DNA from: Devosia nitrariae
Lineage (GTDB): Bacteria > Pseudomonadota > Alphaproteobacteria > Rhizobiales > Devosiaceae
Reading direction: 5' to 3'
NCBI RefSeq assembly: GCF_030160115.1
Contig: NZ_BSNS01000009.1
Coordinates: forward strand, 124,001 to 188,000
Length of the DNA: 64,000 nucleotides
Under the pieces are notes generated by a model. That model ran no database searches, was not told where the DNA came from, and was given only the letters and a program-made list of their open reading frames with translations. Numbering within the stretch: position 1 is the stretch's first letter; each line of letters starts with the position of its first letter. Shown here one piece after another: positions 9,410 through 18,636 of this stretch. A program made the translations under genes and the position numbers.

Positions 9410-9748
9410 ATGACAGCCTTCAATGTCGTGCGCATGCGGGTGAAGCCCGGCCATGAGGAGCAATACCTTGACATCCATCGCCAGATCGACGCGACCAAGA
9501 AAGACCGAATGCGGCAGGCCGGACTGAAACGCTTCCTGCTGGTGAAAACGGGCGAGCGCACCTATTGCGTCATCGGCGAATGGGACAGCTTCGACGGCAT
9601 CGTTCAGGCTCGGCCCGACATGATCGGCGAGCTCGACAAGATGCGGGATATCCTCGAAGACCTTGGCGGCGGATTGGGCGTGACCGATCCGGTGTCGGGA
9701 GAGGTGGTCCTGGAGGTGGAGACCGACTCCAGAATGCCGGCCGGATAA
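9410..9748 (+). CDS. Small ABM/ferredoxin-like-fold protein
   Basis: The 112-residue protein opens with NVVRMRVKPGHEEQYLDIHRQI and contains LLVKTGERTYCVIGEWDSFDGI, the beta-alpha-beta pattern of the antibiotic-biosynthesis-monooxygenase (ABM) dimeric alpha-beta barrel fold. These small cytosolic proteins are heme-degrading or quinone-forming oxygenases or act without cofactor; no metal ligands can be assigned here. Its SD (gaggagattgag) is strong. It follows the exported AhpD-like gene by 33 bases and is probably co-transcribed, suggesting a redox or aromatic-stress role. Confidence 0.65.
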   Translation: MTAFNVVRMRVKPGHEEQYLDIHRQIDATKKDRMRQAGLKRFLLVKTGERTYCVIGEWDSFDGIVQARPDMIGELDKMRDILEDLGGGLGVTDPVSGEVVLEVETDSRMPAG

Positions 9749-9810
9749 ATCGTCGGCGGCGGGCGTTGTTCATCGAGAACGCGCCTTGCCGCCGTCGCCC
9801 TCCGTCACCC

Positions 9811-10584
9811 CTAAACCTTCAGCTCAATCCACGCCGGCGCATGGTCGCTCGCGCCCTCGCGACCGCGCACCTCCCGATCGACTTCGGCCGCCTTCAGCTT
9901 CCGCGCCAACTCCCGGCTGAGCAGGAGGTGGTCGAGCCGGAGGCCGGCGTTTCGCGGCCAGCGGTTCCGCATGTAGTCCCAGAAAGTGTAGACGGTTTCG
10001 TCGGGGTGCCGGGCGCGGAGGGCATCGGTCCAGCCCTGGGCGAGGAGGCGGGCAAAGAGTGCGCGGCTTTCCGGCTGCACCAGCGCGTTGTCGCGGTAGG
10101 ACGTCGTCTGGTAAATGTCGCGCGGCTCGGGCACGATGTTGTAGTCGCCGGCAAGGACGACGGGCAGGTCCGTGGCCCAGAGTTCGCCGGCGTGCGCCAG
10201 AAGCCGTCCGGTCCAGGCCATTTTGTAGTCGAATTTCGGACCGGGGCGGGGGTTGCCGTTGGGCGCATAGAGGCAGGCAATAAGAACGCCGTTGACGGCC
10301 GCCTCGATATAGCGCGCTTGGCCGTCGTCGGGATTGCCTGGAAGCTCCTCGCGCGTCAGGATCGGCTCGGCGCCGCGCGCCAGGATGGCAACGCCGTTCC
10401 AGCCGGACTCCCCGCGCCAGACGGCGCCGTACCCGGCGTCCGCCAGGGCCGTGGCCGGAAACTGGCGATCCGTGGCCTTCGTTTCCTGGAGGCACACGAC
10501 ATCGGGCGCCGCATCGGCAAGCCAGGCCATCAGATTGCCGAAACGCCTGTTGATGCCGTTGATGTTGAAGGTGGCGATCTTCAC
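9811..10584 (-). CDS. xthA: Exodeoxyribonuclease III / AP endonuclease
   Basis: The 257-residue protein (GTG start, VKIATFNINGIN) has the full exonuclease III/AP endonuclease set: N7-type Asn in FNINGIN, metal-binding Glu in CLQETKA, YAPNG, GDYNIVP, the RLDHLL motif and the terminal SDHAP histidine. It repairs abasic sites and removes 3' blocks from DNA. The GTG overlaps the stop of the upstream hydrolase as GTGA (10581-10584), so it is translationally coupled. It ends a run that begins with ku, placing an end-processing nuclease in a double-strand-break-repair operon. The longer frame to 10605 is less likely. Confidence 0.93.
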   Translation of the reverse strand: MKIATFNINGINRRFGNLMAWLADAAPDVVCLQETKATDRQFPATALADAGYGAVWRGESGWNGVAILARGAEPILTREELPGNPDDGQARYIEAAVNGVLIACLYAPNGNPRPGPKFDYKMAWTGRLLAHAGELWATDLPVVLAGDYNIVPEPRDIYQTTSYRDNALVQPESRALFARLLAQGWTDALRARHPDETVYTFWDYMRNRWPRNAGLRLDHLLLSRELARKLKAAEVDREVRGREGASDHAPAWIELKV

Positions 10585-11222
10585 CTGGCGATGCGGCCGA
10601 GCCACGCCTCGACAGTAGTGGCGACGGTCTTCATATGGTCGGCCGCCGAAAAGCCGGAGACGGACTTGCGCGGCGTCAGGTTGTGGTCTCCGTCCTGGAG
10701 CCAGAGCATCTCGATGGTGGGCGACAGCTCATAGCGGGCGACCTCGTCGCGCGTGCCGAATTCGTCACGCGTCCCTTGGCAGACAAGCGCCGGCGTCTTG
10801 AGGCCCTTGAGGTGGGCGGTCCGTAATTGCTCGGGCCTACCGGGCGGATGGAACGGATAGCCGAGGCAGACAAGCCCGGCGATCCTGCCGGCATCGAACA
10901 ATCCGTCGGCCACCATACTGGCAACACGCCCGCCCATCGACTGGCCGCCGATGATGAGCGGGCCGGCCGTCGGCCCCAGCGCGTCGACCGCCGCCACATA
11001 CTCCGGCATCACCGTCTCGGCTTTGGGCGGCGGCTTGCGGCCCGCTTCGGTGCGCCGGCTTGCCATATAGGCGAACTCGAAGCGGGCAACGCGCAACCCC
11101 TGCGCCGCCAGGGCCTTCGCCGTCGCGTTCATGGCCGCCGAATCCATGGGCGCGCCCGCGCCATGGGCGAGAAGCACGGTGAAGCGTGCTTCCTGCGGGC
11201 CGTCGAAGAGAAATTCCGTCAT
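10581..11222 (-). CDS. Alpha/beta hydrolase, KANL3/Tex30-like family
   Basis: From ATG 11222 the product is 213 residues. It shows the fold's early oxyanion segment LLAHGAGAPMDS, nucleophile elbow GGQSMGGRVAS (Ser), an acid in CQGTRDEFG and a C-terminal His in DGDHNLTP. This short arrangement matches the KANL3/Tex30-like hydrolase family, of unknown substrate. Both ends overlap neighbours by four bases (ATGA with the TPR gene, GTGA with xthA), which fixes both its start and its operon membership. The in-frame extension to 11324 lies inside the TPR gene and is rejected. Confidence 0.85.
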   Translation of the reverse strand: MTEFLFDGPQEARFTVLLAHGAGAPMDSAAMNATAKALAAQGLRVARFEFAYMASRRTEAGRKPPPKAETVMPEYVAAVDALGPTAGPLIIGGQSMGGRVASMVADGLFDAGRIAGLVCLGYPFHPPGRPEQLRTAHLKGLKTPALVCQGTRDEFGTRDEVARYELSPTIEMLWLQDGDHNLTPRKSVSGFSAADHMKTVATTVEAWLGRIAR

Positions 11223-12298
11223 CGCCGCGCCGTCTTGTTGAGGAGCCGGTGGACAAGCCCGATGCCGGCGCGAGCACGCCGCGCCCACTCGGAGGTGCCG
11301 TCGAGTTCGAGATACCGCTGCCACCAGTCCCGGGCGGCGGCGAGGTTGCCGGTGTCGTATTCGAGAGCGGCAAGGTTGTAGATCGCGTCGGCATAGCCGG
11401 GATCGATCTCAACCGCCTTTCGCAGATGGTCGCGCGCTGCCTCGGTCCGGCCCATGTCGCGCAGCAATCCGCCGAAATTGAACCAGGCTTCAACGAACAG
11501 CGGATCGCGCTTCAGCGCCGTGACGTAGGCGTGGGCCGCTGCTTCCAGCTCGTTGGTATGGCGCAGGCAATTACCGAGGTTGAAGGGCGCCGTCGCATCG
11601 GTCTGGTCGAGGGCCGCGCAATGCTCGTAGAGGCGCGCGGCATCGCCGAAAAGTTCGGCAGCTTCGGCGATCTCGGCATGGATGAAATAGTCCTCGGCCT
11701 CGTCCGTCGGCTCCTCCAGCGCCAGCAGGCGCTGGCCGTCGAGCTCGGTAAACGAATGCGCATCGCGGGCAAGGATCTTGTCTCCGCCCGCCTGCAGCGT
11801 CAGCGCCGTCAGCGACCCGACCGGGCCGATCTGGTGCACCGACCGCGCGATCGCGCTCCAGCTCGCGCCGCCGGCAACGAGCCCCATGTACTTCCTGGCA
11901 AGAATCGCATCGCGGAAGGAATATGGCTCCACGTGGTTTTCGAAGGCATCGAAGAGGGTGAGGAGGTCAAGGGTCTCGGCGGCGAGGCCCGACTGGTCGA
12001 GAAGCGACTGCCGGCCGATATTGGCGGGCGCGGGCGCCGGCAGGCTGCCGACCTCACGCAGGAACTCGTTCTCGCTGAGGAGCCGCGTCCTGCCCGCGCG
12101 CGCCGCGGCTACCCGGCGCTCGATCTCGGCTTCGTCTTGGCGGGCGAGAAGCGTGCGCCCGAACACGGCAACCGTGGTGCCGCGCGTGACCGTGCGGTGC
12201 AGGCGCCCCCCGAGGCGCTGGACATGGCGGGCAGCAAGGCGAAGCGGGAAAGCGCTCAGCGCCCCGACGACGCCATAGCTCTCGCCGCTCTTTCTCAT
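11219..12298 (-). CDS. TPR protein with BRCT-like and MerR-like N-terminal regions
   Basis: The 359-residue protein has three parts. Residues about 8-88 (GVVGALSAFP...HVQRLGGRLHRTVTRGTT...LSENEFLREVG) have the hydrophobic and Gly pattern of a BRCT domain. Residues about 95-160 (SGLAAETLDLLTLFDAFE...YSFRDAILARKYMGL) resemble a MerR-type helix-turn-helix. The C-terminal half (about 195-350) has at least three tetratricopeptide units with the W-LG-Y/A-P spacing. It begins six bases after the ku stop and overlaps the hydrolase gene. BRCT and TPR parts are protein-binding modules, so a scaffold role in Ku/LigD repair is a reasonable inference; no catalytic motif is present. Confidence 0.75.
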   Translation of the reverse strand: MRKSGESYGVVGALSAFPLRLAARHVQRLGGRLHRTVTRGTTVAVFGRTLLARQDEAEIERRVAAARAGRTRLLSENEFLREVGSLPAPAPANIGRQSLLDQSGLAAETLDLLTLFDAFENHVEPYSFRDAILARKYMGLVAGGASWSAIARSVHQIGPVGSLTALTLQAGGDKILARDAHSFTELDGQRLLALEEPTDEAEDYFIHAEIAEAAELFGDAARLYEHCAALDQTDATAPFNLGNCLRHTNELEAAAHAYVTALKRDPLFVEAWFNFGGLLRDMGRTEAARDHLRKAVEIDPGYADAIYNLAALEYDTGNLAAARDWWQRYLELDGTSEWARRARAGIGLVHRLLNKTARR

Positions 12299-12304
12299 CA
12301 GGAA

Positions 12305-13204
12305 TTAGGCTTTCTTTCTGGACGTGGCTTTCGGGCTTGCAGCCTTCGATGCTTCCAGTGCCGCCTTCAGCGAGGCCTTGGCCGGAGACTCCTTCACCGG
12401 AGCGGCCTTCGCTTTGCTCTTGGCGGCAGGCTTTGCCTCGCCAAGGCTGGCCTTGAGCGCATCCATGAGGTTGATGACGTTGCCGCGCTCGGGCGCTGCA
12501 GCAATGATCGGCTTGTGACCCTTGAGCTTTTCCTTGATCATGGCCATCAGAGCAGCCTCGTAGCGGTCCTCGTAGTCCTTGGGATCGAAGGCCGTGACCT
12601 TCTGCTCGATGAGCTTTTCCGCCAGCTCGAGCATTTCCGCGTCGGGCTTGCCGACCGGGATATTGCCGAAATATTCAGCCGTACCGCGCACCTCATTTGG
12701 GTTGCGCAGCGTGGTGATCAGCATGCCGGTCTCGCGCGCGCCGATCGTCACAACCCGCTCGCGGCTGGAGAAGACGAGCCGCGCGATCGCAACCTTCCCG
12801 CTCCGGCGCATGGCTTCGCGCAAAACGACGAACGTCTCCTCGGCCATTGCTCCGTCGGGAGCGAGATAGTAGGGCGCGTCCTGGTAGACGACGTCCACCT
12901 CGTCCTCGTCGACGAACGCCTCGATATTGAGCGTGTGGTTGGACTCGATTCTGACCGCTTCGAGATCGGAATCCTCAATGATGATGTACTGCTTGTCCTC
13001 GTATTCGTAGCCGCGCACGAGGTCCGAGCGTTCGACGAGCCCCAGTTCCGGATCGACCGGCTTCATGTTGATCCGGTTGTGCGTGTCCTTGTGGAGCTGA
13101 TTGAAGCTGATCCGATCGGCGCCGCTAGTGGCCGGATACATTTTGACCGCGCAGCTGACGAGACTGAGCCTCAGATGTCCCTTCCAACTCGCTCTTGCGG
13201 CCAT
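12305..13204 (-). CDS. ku: Non-homologous end-joining protein Ku
   Basis: The 299-residue protein starts MAARASWKGHLRLSLVSCAVKMYPA, the standard bacterial Ku opening, and continues through the Ku beta-barrel/bridge (about residues 10-255). The last 45 residues are a Lys/Ala/Ser/Pro-rich basic tail, typical of Ku proteins that contact DNA and LigD. A perfect TAGGAGG SD precedes the ATG. Ku forms a ring on double-strand ends and recruits LigD. It lies 40 bases downstream of ligD and six bases upstream of the TPR gene on the same strand. Confidence 0.97.
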   Translation of the reverse strand: MAARASWKGHLRLSLVSCAVKMYPATSGADRISFNQLHKDTHNRINMKPVDPELGLVERSDLVRGYEYEDKQYIIIEDSDLEAVRIESNHTLNIEAFVDEDEVDVVYQDAPYYLAPDGAMAEETFVVLREAMRRSGKVAIARLVFSSRERVVTIGARETGMLITTLRNPNEVRGTAEYFGNIPVGKPDAEMLELAEKLIEQKVTAFDPKDYEDRYEAALMAMIKEKLKGHKPIIAAAPERGNVINLMDALKASLGEAKPAAKSKAKAAPVKESPAKASLKAALEASKAASPKATSRKKA

Positions 13205-13244
13205 GGCAACCTCCTACGCGCGAAACACTGCACAAACGAAGACA

Positions 13245-15686
13245 TCATGGCTTAAGATCCCGGGAGGACTCGTTAATGTCCGCCCAGGGATCGCCAGACG
13301 TGCTTAATAAAGGCGGAAGAGAAGTGTAGTTCAGGTCCTGGGGAGAGTCGATAGACTCAAGGTCCCGCCAGCTTATCGGCGTCGAGGCCGGCAAGTGCGG
13401 CCGGGCCCGCAGCGAATAAGCAGCGACCGCGGTGGCGCTCCGCGCATTGCGGTGATAGTCGATGAATATCCGCCCCTTGCGGTTCTGCGCGCCCATGGTG
13501 GTGACGAACGCATCCTTGGCCGAAGCGGCGAGCCGCTCGGCAACCGCGGCGCTCGCCCGGTGCATCTCCTTCCAACCCAGCTTCTGGGTGATCGGCACGA
13601 CGATGTGCACACCCTTGCCCCCGGTGGTCTTGACGAAGGGGACGAGGCCGATCCCCTCGAGCTCGCCCTTGAGGTACACCGCCGCATTGACGACCTCGCG
13701 CCATGCGATGCCCTCTCCCGGGTCGAGGTCGAAAACCACCCTGTCGGGCTTGTCGAGGTGGCGCTCATGGGTGCCCCAGGCATGGTATTCGATGACGCCG
13801 AACTGGGCGAGGGCGAGATAAGCCTTGGCGTCCTCGACGGTGATGAAGGTCTTCGTCTCGCCTTCCGAGTTCTTGGTGGCAAAGCTCTTCACCGTCGGCG
13901 GCATGCCGGTGAACGGGTGGCGTTGGAAGAAGCACTCAGCGAGCTTGCTCGACGGGCACCGGAAGAGCGAGACCGGGCGGTTGAAGAGGTGCGGCAGCAT
14001 GAAGTCACCGACCGATGCATAGTAGACGGCGATATCGAGCTTGGTCGGTCCCGACTTGCCGAAGAGGCGTCGCGTCGGGTTGGTGACCCAGATGCCGGCA
14101 AGGTCTGCATCCGAGATGATGCGCTGGCGCGTCGGTTCGGGTGCCGTCGTCAGCTCGGCTTCGCGCAGGCCCTTGAAGGTGGCATGGCGCAGCATGCCGT
14201 CGGTGGTGATGCTCCCGTACTGGATGCGCGCGGTCAGCACCGGTCGCACGGCAAGGATTTCCTTGGGCGCGCCTTCGAGCTTGTCGGGGATGCGCATGCG
14301 CTCGAGCCGGGCGTGGAGGGGGCGCATGGTGGCGGCGTCCATCCCGGTCCCCACCTTGCCGCGATAAACGAGGTCGTCGCCGACCCACTCGGCCATGGCC
14401 AAGGCCCCGATGCCCCCGGCGGCATCGGACTGACTGTAGCCTGCGATGACGAAATCGCCCGTTTTGGGCGCCTTGATCTTGAGCCAGGTGGACGTGCGTC
14501 CCCCTTGATAGACGCTGTCGGAGCGCTTGGAGACAATGCCTTCGAGCCCGATCTCCGACGCCTGCTGAAAGAGCGGCTGCCCGTCGCCCTCGACGTGATC
14601 GCTATATTGGATCGCCGAGCTCGGGGTGACGTAGCCGGAAAGCAGCTGCGCCAGCAGGCCCTTGCGCTTGACGAGCGGCACCGCCTTGAGGTCCCAGCCG
14701 TCGAGATGGACGAGGTCGAAGGCATAGAAGATGAGCTTGTCACCCTCCCCGTTGCCGAGTGCTTCCTGCAGCATGCCGAAACGGCTTATGCCCTTCTCAT
14801 CCAAGACGACGATCTCACCGTCGATCACTGCCTGCTTGCAGGAGAGGGCTCCGAAGGCGCGCGGCAGGTCGCCATAACGCCGCGTCCAGTCGAGCCCGCC
14901 GCGAGTAATGAGCTTTGCCGTGCCGTCCTCGACGAAGGCAGCGGTGCGGTAGCCGTCGAACTTGATTTCGTGGAGCCAGCGCGAATCTGCTTTGGGCGGC
15001 TCGGAGGCGGCCGTCGCCAGCTGCAGCTCCAGCTTGTGCGCCATGGCCGCTTTGGCTGCGCCGGCAAGCTTGCCCGGCTGCGGCCGCGTGCGTTTTGCCG
15101 GCGGCTGCGGGGCAGGTGGAGGTGCGACGAGCTCCTCGATACGCCGTCCGGATTTGACACTTTCCGGCCGCGCCTCGAGAATGTCGATCTCGGTGTCCAT
15201 GGCGGGATCGCGTTCCTTGAACAGCAGCCAGTTCTGCTTGTTGCCGTCCTCGGGCCGCCCCTTGAGGCGCGTCAGCATCCAGCCGCCGTTGAGCTTGTCG
15301 CCGGCGAGGCGAAACTTGAAACTGCCCTTGTCGATGTCGGACCGTGGATCGCCCATCGGCGCCCACACGCCCGTATCCCAGACGATCATCGGCCCACCGC
15401 CATATTCGCCCTCCGGGATCACCCCCTCGAAGTCGATATAGTCGATCGGATGGTCTTCGGTGGCGACGGCAAGGCGCTTGTCGGCCGGGTTGAGCGACGG
15501 GCCTTTCGGCACCGCCCAGCTCTTCAAGACCCCATCGAGCTCGAGGCGAAGATCGTAATGGTCGGCGGTCGCATGGTGCTTGTGCACCACGAAACGGCTC
15601 CCTTCGCCGCGGCCGGCACCATAGGGCTCCGCCGTCCTCGAAAAATCCCGCTTTTCGCGGTAGCGGCGAAGATCGTCTGCACACAT
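13245..15686 (-). CDS. ligD: Multifunctional DNA ligase D (phosphoesterase-ligase-polymerase)
   Basis: From ATG 15686 the product is 813 residues; an in-frame ATG at 15737 would add 17 residues and neither has a strong SD. Three domains follow in order: 3'-phosphoesterase (about residues 25-185, with HKHHATADHYDLRLE), ATP-dependent ligase with nucleophile Lys in HEIKFDGYR (about residue 242), and a C-terminal primase/polymerase with DLDPGEG metal ligands and GGKGVHIVVP. PE-Lig-Pol is the common order in alphaproteobacteria. It seals and fills double-strand breaks held by Ku, encoded immediately downstream. Confidence 0.96.
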   Translation of the reverse strand: MCADDLRRYREKRDFSRTAEPYGAGRGEGSRFVVHKHHATADHYDLRLELDGVLKSWAVPKGPSLNPADKRLAVATEDHPIDYIDFEGVIPEGEYGGGPMIVWDTGVWAPMGDPRSDIDKGSFKFRLAGDKLNGGWMLTRLKGRPEDGNKQNWLLFKERDPAMDTEIDILEARPESVKSGRRIEELVAPPPAPQPPAKRTRPQPGKLAGAAKAAMAHKLELQLATAASEPPKADSRWLHEIKFDGYRTAAFVEDGTAKLITRGGLDWTRRYGDLPRAFGALSCKQAVIDGEIVVLDEKGISRFGMLQEALGNGEGDKLIFYAFDLVHLDGWDLKAVPLVKRKGLLAQLLSGYVTPSSAIQYSDHVEGDGQPLFQQASEIGLEGIVSKRSDSVYQGGRTSTWLKIKAPKTGDFVIAGYSQSDAAGGIGALAMAEWVGDDLVYRGKVGTGMDAATMRPLHARLERMRIPDKLEGAPKEILAVRPVLTARIQYGSITTDGMLRHATFKGLREAELTTAPEPTRQRIISDADLAGIWVTNPTRRLFGKSGPTKLDIAVYYASVGDFMLPHLFNRPVSLFRCPSSKLAECFFQRHPFTGMPPTVKSFATKNSEGETKTFITVEDAKAYLALAQFGVIEYHAWGTHERHLDKPDRVVFDLDPGEGIAWREVVNAAVYLKGELEGIGLVPFVKTTGGKGVHIVVPITQKLGWKEMHRASAAVAERLAASAKDAFVTTMGAQNRKGRIFIDYHRNARSATAVAAYSLRARPHLPASTPISWRDLESIDSPQDLNYTSLPPLLSTSGDPWADINESSRDLKP

Positions 15687-15756
15687 GAAAAAGAGATTAG
15701 CAGGGCAGGCCGGGGACCGGCAAATGCCAGTTCGCATGGGTACCGGCTCACACAGC

Positions 15757-17037
15757 TCAGCCGAAGATCAACCGGGGAATGGCCAGGACAACGTCGGGCA
15801 GGAAGACGAGCGCGATGGTCACCGCAGTCACCGTCAGGAAGAAGGGCAGGGCCTCGCGCGTATAGTGCGCGACCGACACCTTCATGATCGAGCATACCGC
15901 ATACATCGCCGCCCCCACCGGCGGGGTGAAGTTGCCGATGGTCGCGGCGAGGATGAAGACGAGGCCGAAATGCACCGGATCGCCATCGAGCTGGCGGATG
16001 AGCGGCAGGAAGATCGGGGTGAGCATGATGATCAGCACAGTGGCGTCGATGAAGAGGCCCATGACGAGGACGAGGAGCGCGACGATCACCATCACCGCGG
16101 AAAGATTGTCCGTCAGTCCGAGGATGGAGCCGGAAATGAGTTCGGGCACCCGTTCGAACACAATGCCGTAGGTGAAGATCGCCGAGAGCGCGATGAGGAA
16201 CATCACCGCCCCCACATCGGCAAGGCTGCCCTGCATGGCCTCGGCAAAGGAGGCCGGGCGCATCTGCCGATAGACGAGGGTGCCGATGAATACGGCATAG
16301 ACAACCGCGAAGGCGCCGATCTCCGAGGGCGTGAATACCCCCATGCGCAACCCGAACAGCAGCATGACCGGAAACAGCAATGCCCAGATGCCGCCGCGAA
16401 AGGCGAGGGCGATCTCGCCCAACGACGGCCGGGTTTCGCGCTCCGGCGCATAGCCGCGGATGTGGGCCATGAACAGCACCGTGGCGGTGAGAGCGACATA
16501 GAGCACGACCGCCGGCAGGATGCCGGCCGCGAACATGCGCCCGATCGAGACCTGGCCGATCGTGCCGTAGAGGATGAAGCCGATGCCCGGCGGGATCATA
16601 GGTGTGAGGACCGCGCTGAAGGCGATCGCTGCAGCCGAGAAGCCCCGGCTGAGGCCGCGCTTGGCCATGCCGTCCCCCAGGATGCGTGCCTGCATGGCCG
16701 CATCGGCGATGGCTGAGCCCGACACGCCCCCCATCAGCGCCGACATGGCAATGGTGACCTGCGCCAGCCCGCCTTTCAGCCGTCCGGTCAGCACCGACGC
16801 AAGGTTCAGCAACGCTTCGGTGATGCCCGACTTGTTGAGCAGGTTTCCGGCAATGATGAACAGCGGCACGGCGAGCAGCGCAAAGTTCTGCGTCTGCGAG
16901 ACCGTCACCTGCACCGGGATAGTGTAGGGGAGCTCCGGGTGCTGGAGGAAGAACAGCGCGCCCGAGATACCGATGGCGAACGCGACCGGCATGCCCGCGA
17001 GCAACAGGACGACGAAGGTGGCCGCGACGATCAGCAT
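15757..17037 (-). CDS. dctM: TRAP transporter large permease (DctM family)
   Basis: The 426-residue, strongly hydrophobic protein has about 12 predicted membrane segments and the DctM signatures SALMGGVSGSAIADAAM and LTPMIPPGIGFILYG. It forms the Na+-driven transport channel of a TRAP system in the inner membrane. The gene follows dctQ by six bases and dctP lies just upstream, so the three subunits form one minus-strand operon. The substrate is probably a sugar acid or other carboxylate, judging from neighbouring dehydrogenases and uxuA. Confidence 0.95.
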   Translation of the reverse strand: MLIVAATFVVLLLAGMPVAFAIGISGALFFLQHPELPYTIPVQVTVSQTQNFALLAVPLFIIAGNLLNKSGITEALLNLASVLTGRLKGGLAQVTIAMSALMGGVSGSAIADAAMQARILGDGMAKRGLSRGFSAAAIAFSAVLTPMIPPGIGFILYGTIGQVSIGRMFAAGILPAVVLYVALTATVLFMAHIRGYAPERETRPSLGEIALAFRGGIWALLFPVMLLFGLRMGVFTPSEIGAFAVVYAVFIGTLVYRQMRPASFAEAMQGSLADVGAVMFLIALSAIFTYGIVFERVPELISGSILGLTDNLSAVMVIVALLVLVMGLFIDATVLIIMLTPIFLPLIRQLDGDPVHFGLVFILAATIGNFTPPVGAAMYAVCSIMKVSVAHYTREALPFFLTVTAVTIALVFLPDVVLAIPRLIFG

Positions 17038-17043
17038 CCCGGG

Positions 17044-17550
17044 CTATGCCGTCTCTCGGCTGTCGGAACCGCGCCGCATCCGCACGAGGGTCGTGAGCGC
17101 CAGCAGCGCCGCGCCGACCGGCAGGCTCATGGTGATCCAGGAATAGCTGATCCAGGGGATGCCCTGGAAACTGCGGGCCGACGACACCCAGGCGAGCTGG
17201 ACGCCGGCATAGACGAGGAAGCCGAGGAAAGTGAGGATGATGAGGTGGTTGAACATCTCGACGCCACGGCGCCAGCCTTGCGGCAGCCGTGCAGTCAACA
17301 GGTCGATATTCATCAGCGCGTCGTTGCGCCAGGCGATGTCGGCTGCAAGGAACGCCGCCCAGGCAAAAAAACAAGTGGCGAAGTCCGTTGTCCAGTTGAT
17401 GGGGTGGCGCAACATGCGCGCCACCCCGCCCGAGAAGATCAGCACGACCATCGCCACTAGCAGCACCGCTGCCAGCACCGCCTCGGCCCGCCCCAGGGCG
17501 AAATAGGCGCGCTCCAACGGCGATTGCGGCTCCCCATGGTCTGCCGTCAT
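17044..17550 (-). CDS. dctQ: TRAP transporter small permease (DctQ family)
   Basis: The 168-residue protein has four predicted membrane helices (starting near residues 25, 60, 95 and 135) and the family pattern WRNDALMNIDLLTARLP between helices 2 and 3. It partners DctM in the inner membrane. It lies 14 bases downstream of dctP and six bases upstream of dctM. Length and topology are normal for the family. Confidence 0.92.
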   Translation of the reverse strand: MTADHGEPQSPLERAYFALGRAEAVLAAVLLVAMVVLIFSGGVARMLRHPINWTTDFATCFFAWAAFLAADIAWRNDALMNIDLLTARLPQGWRRGVEMFNHLIILTFLGFLVYAGVQLAWVSSARSFQGIPWISYSWITMSLPVGAALLALTTLVRMRRGSDSRETA

Positions 17551-17564
17551 CGGGCTCTCCGGTC

Positions 17565-18551
17565 TCAGTTGGTACCCATCTGAGCACGGACCTCTTCGAC
17601 CGCTTCGGCCAGGCCCAGGGCCTCGTAGGCGGCGTTACCGGCTTGCCGGAACGCCTCCATGTCAACGTCGGTGACGACTTCCATGCCCGCTTCGATGACC
17701 GCCTGCTTGGCCTCCTCGGTCGCCTCCGCGATAACCTGCGAGGTCTCCTGCCCGGCGGCCCGGCACTCTTCGACGAGCGCCGTCTGGTAGTCCTCCGGCA
17801 GGCCGTTGAACCACTGCGAGGAAACGACCTGGAAGTTGACGAGCAGGATGTGCGCCGTCTCGTTGGCATAATCCAGCACCTCATGGAGGTTGCCGGCAGT
17901 GATGTTGGGATAGACGAGCTCGGCCCCGTCGATGGCCTGCTGCTGCAGGCCCGGATAGACATCGCCGAATGCCATGGCAACGGGCTCGGCGCCGAGTGCA
18001 CGGATCGACTCCTGCCAGATCGGCGCAGGCGGGGTACGGATGCGCTGACCGGCGAGGTCTTCCGGGGTGCGGATCGGCTTGTTGGTGAAGAAGTGGCGGA
18101 AGCCCTGCACCCAATCGAAGCACACGACCTTGAGCCCGTGCTCATCGGCCAGTTCCTGCTGCCACTGCTCGACGACGGGCAGGTCGGTGAGGGCGAACGC
18201 CTCCTCCTTTGAGGCCACGAAGTAGGGACCGTTGATGACCGCGATGCCCGGTACATAATTGCCGAGCCGCGCCGCATCGGTGTTCTGGCCGATATTGGCG
18301 CCCTGCCGGATCTGCTCGATGATGTCTTCCTCGACGCCAAGCTGGGCGGAATGGAAGACCTCGATGGTCAACCCGCCATTGGTGCGCTCGTTGACCGCTT
18401 CGGCCCAGGCGAGGAACCCTTCGTGGAATGGCTCGCTCGGCCCCAGCACGTGATTGAAACGCAGCGTATAGGTCTCCTGCGCCTGTGCGCCTGTCGCGGC
18501 CAAAAGCCCGACGGTCGCGCAGAACGATGCGAGAAGTCGTCCGGTTTTCAT
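17565..18551 (-). CDS. dctP: TRAP transporter substrate-binding protein (DctP family)
   Basis: From ATG 18551, with SD GGAGGAGAG, the protein has 328 residues and a Sec signal peptide (about 1-24, ending TGAQAQ). The DctP core follows, including GQRIRTPPAPIWQESIRALG, whose conserved Arg normally grips the ligand carboxylate, and PVAMAFGDVYPGLQQQAIDGAE. It captures an organic or sugar acid in the periplasm for DctQM. The frame stays open to 19136, but that extension runs antisense through the GntR gene and is not used. Expression is probably controlled by the divergent GntR regulator at 18729. Confidence 0.93.
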   Translation of the reverse strand: MKTGRLLASFCATVGLLAATGAQAQETYTLRFNHVLGPSEPFHEGFLAWAEAVNERTNGGLTIEVFHSAQLGVEEDIIEQIRQGANIGQNTDAARLGNYVPGIAVINGPYFVASKEEAFALTDLPVVEQWQQELADEHGLKVVCFDWVQGFRHFFTNKPIRTPEDLAGQRIRTPPAPIWQESIRALGAEPVAMAFGDVYPGLQQQAIDGAELVYPNITAGNLHEVLDYANETAHILLVNFQVVSSQWFNGLPEDYQTALVEECRAAGQETSQVIAEATEEAKQAVIEAGMEVVTDVDMEAFRQAGNAAYEALGLAEAVEEVRAQMGTN

Positions 18552-18636
18552 AATCTCTCCTCCCGTGATGGCCTTAGCGGCCTTGCCGGCAGCCGCACTT
18601 GCCCGGCGACCTACAATCTCATATATCAGATGCCAG

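Noticed and set aside
11186..13255. 689-codon plus-strand frame opposite ku and the TPR gene
   Set aside because: Both sense genes are well-supported families; the antisense product has no motifs.
13395..15887. 830-codon plus-strand open frame opposite ligD
   Set aside because: It mirrors ligD, is Arg/Gly/His-rich without domains, and has no start context. It is a GC-rich antisense shadow.
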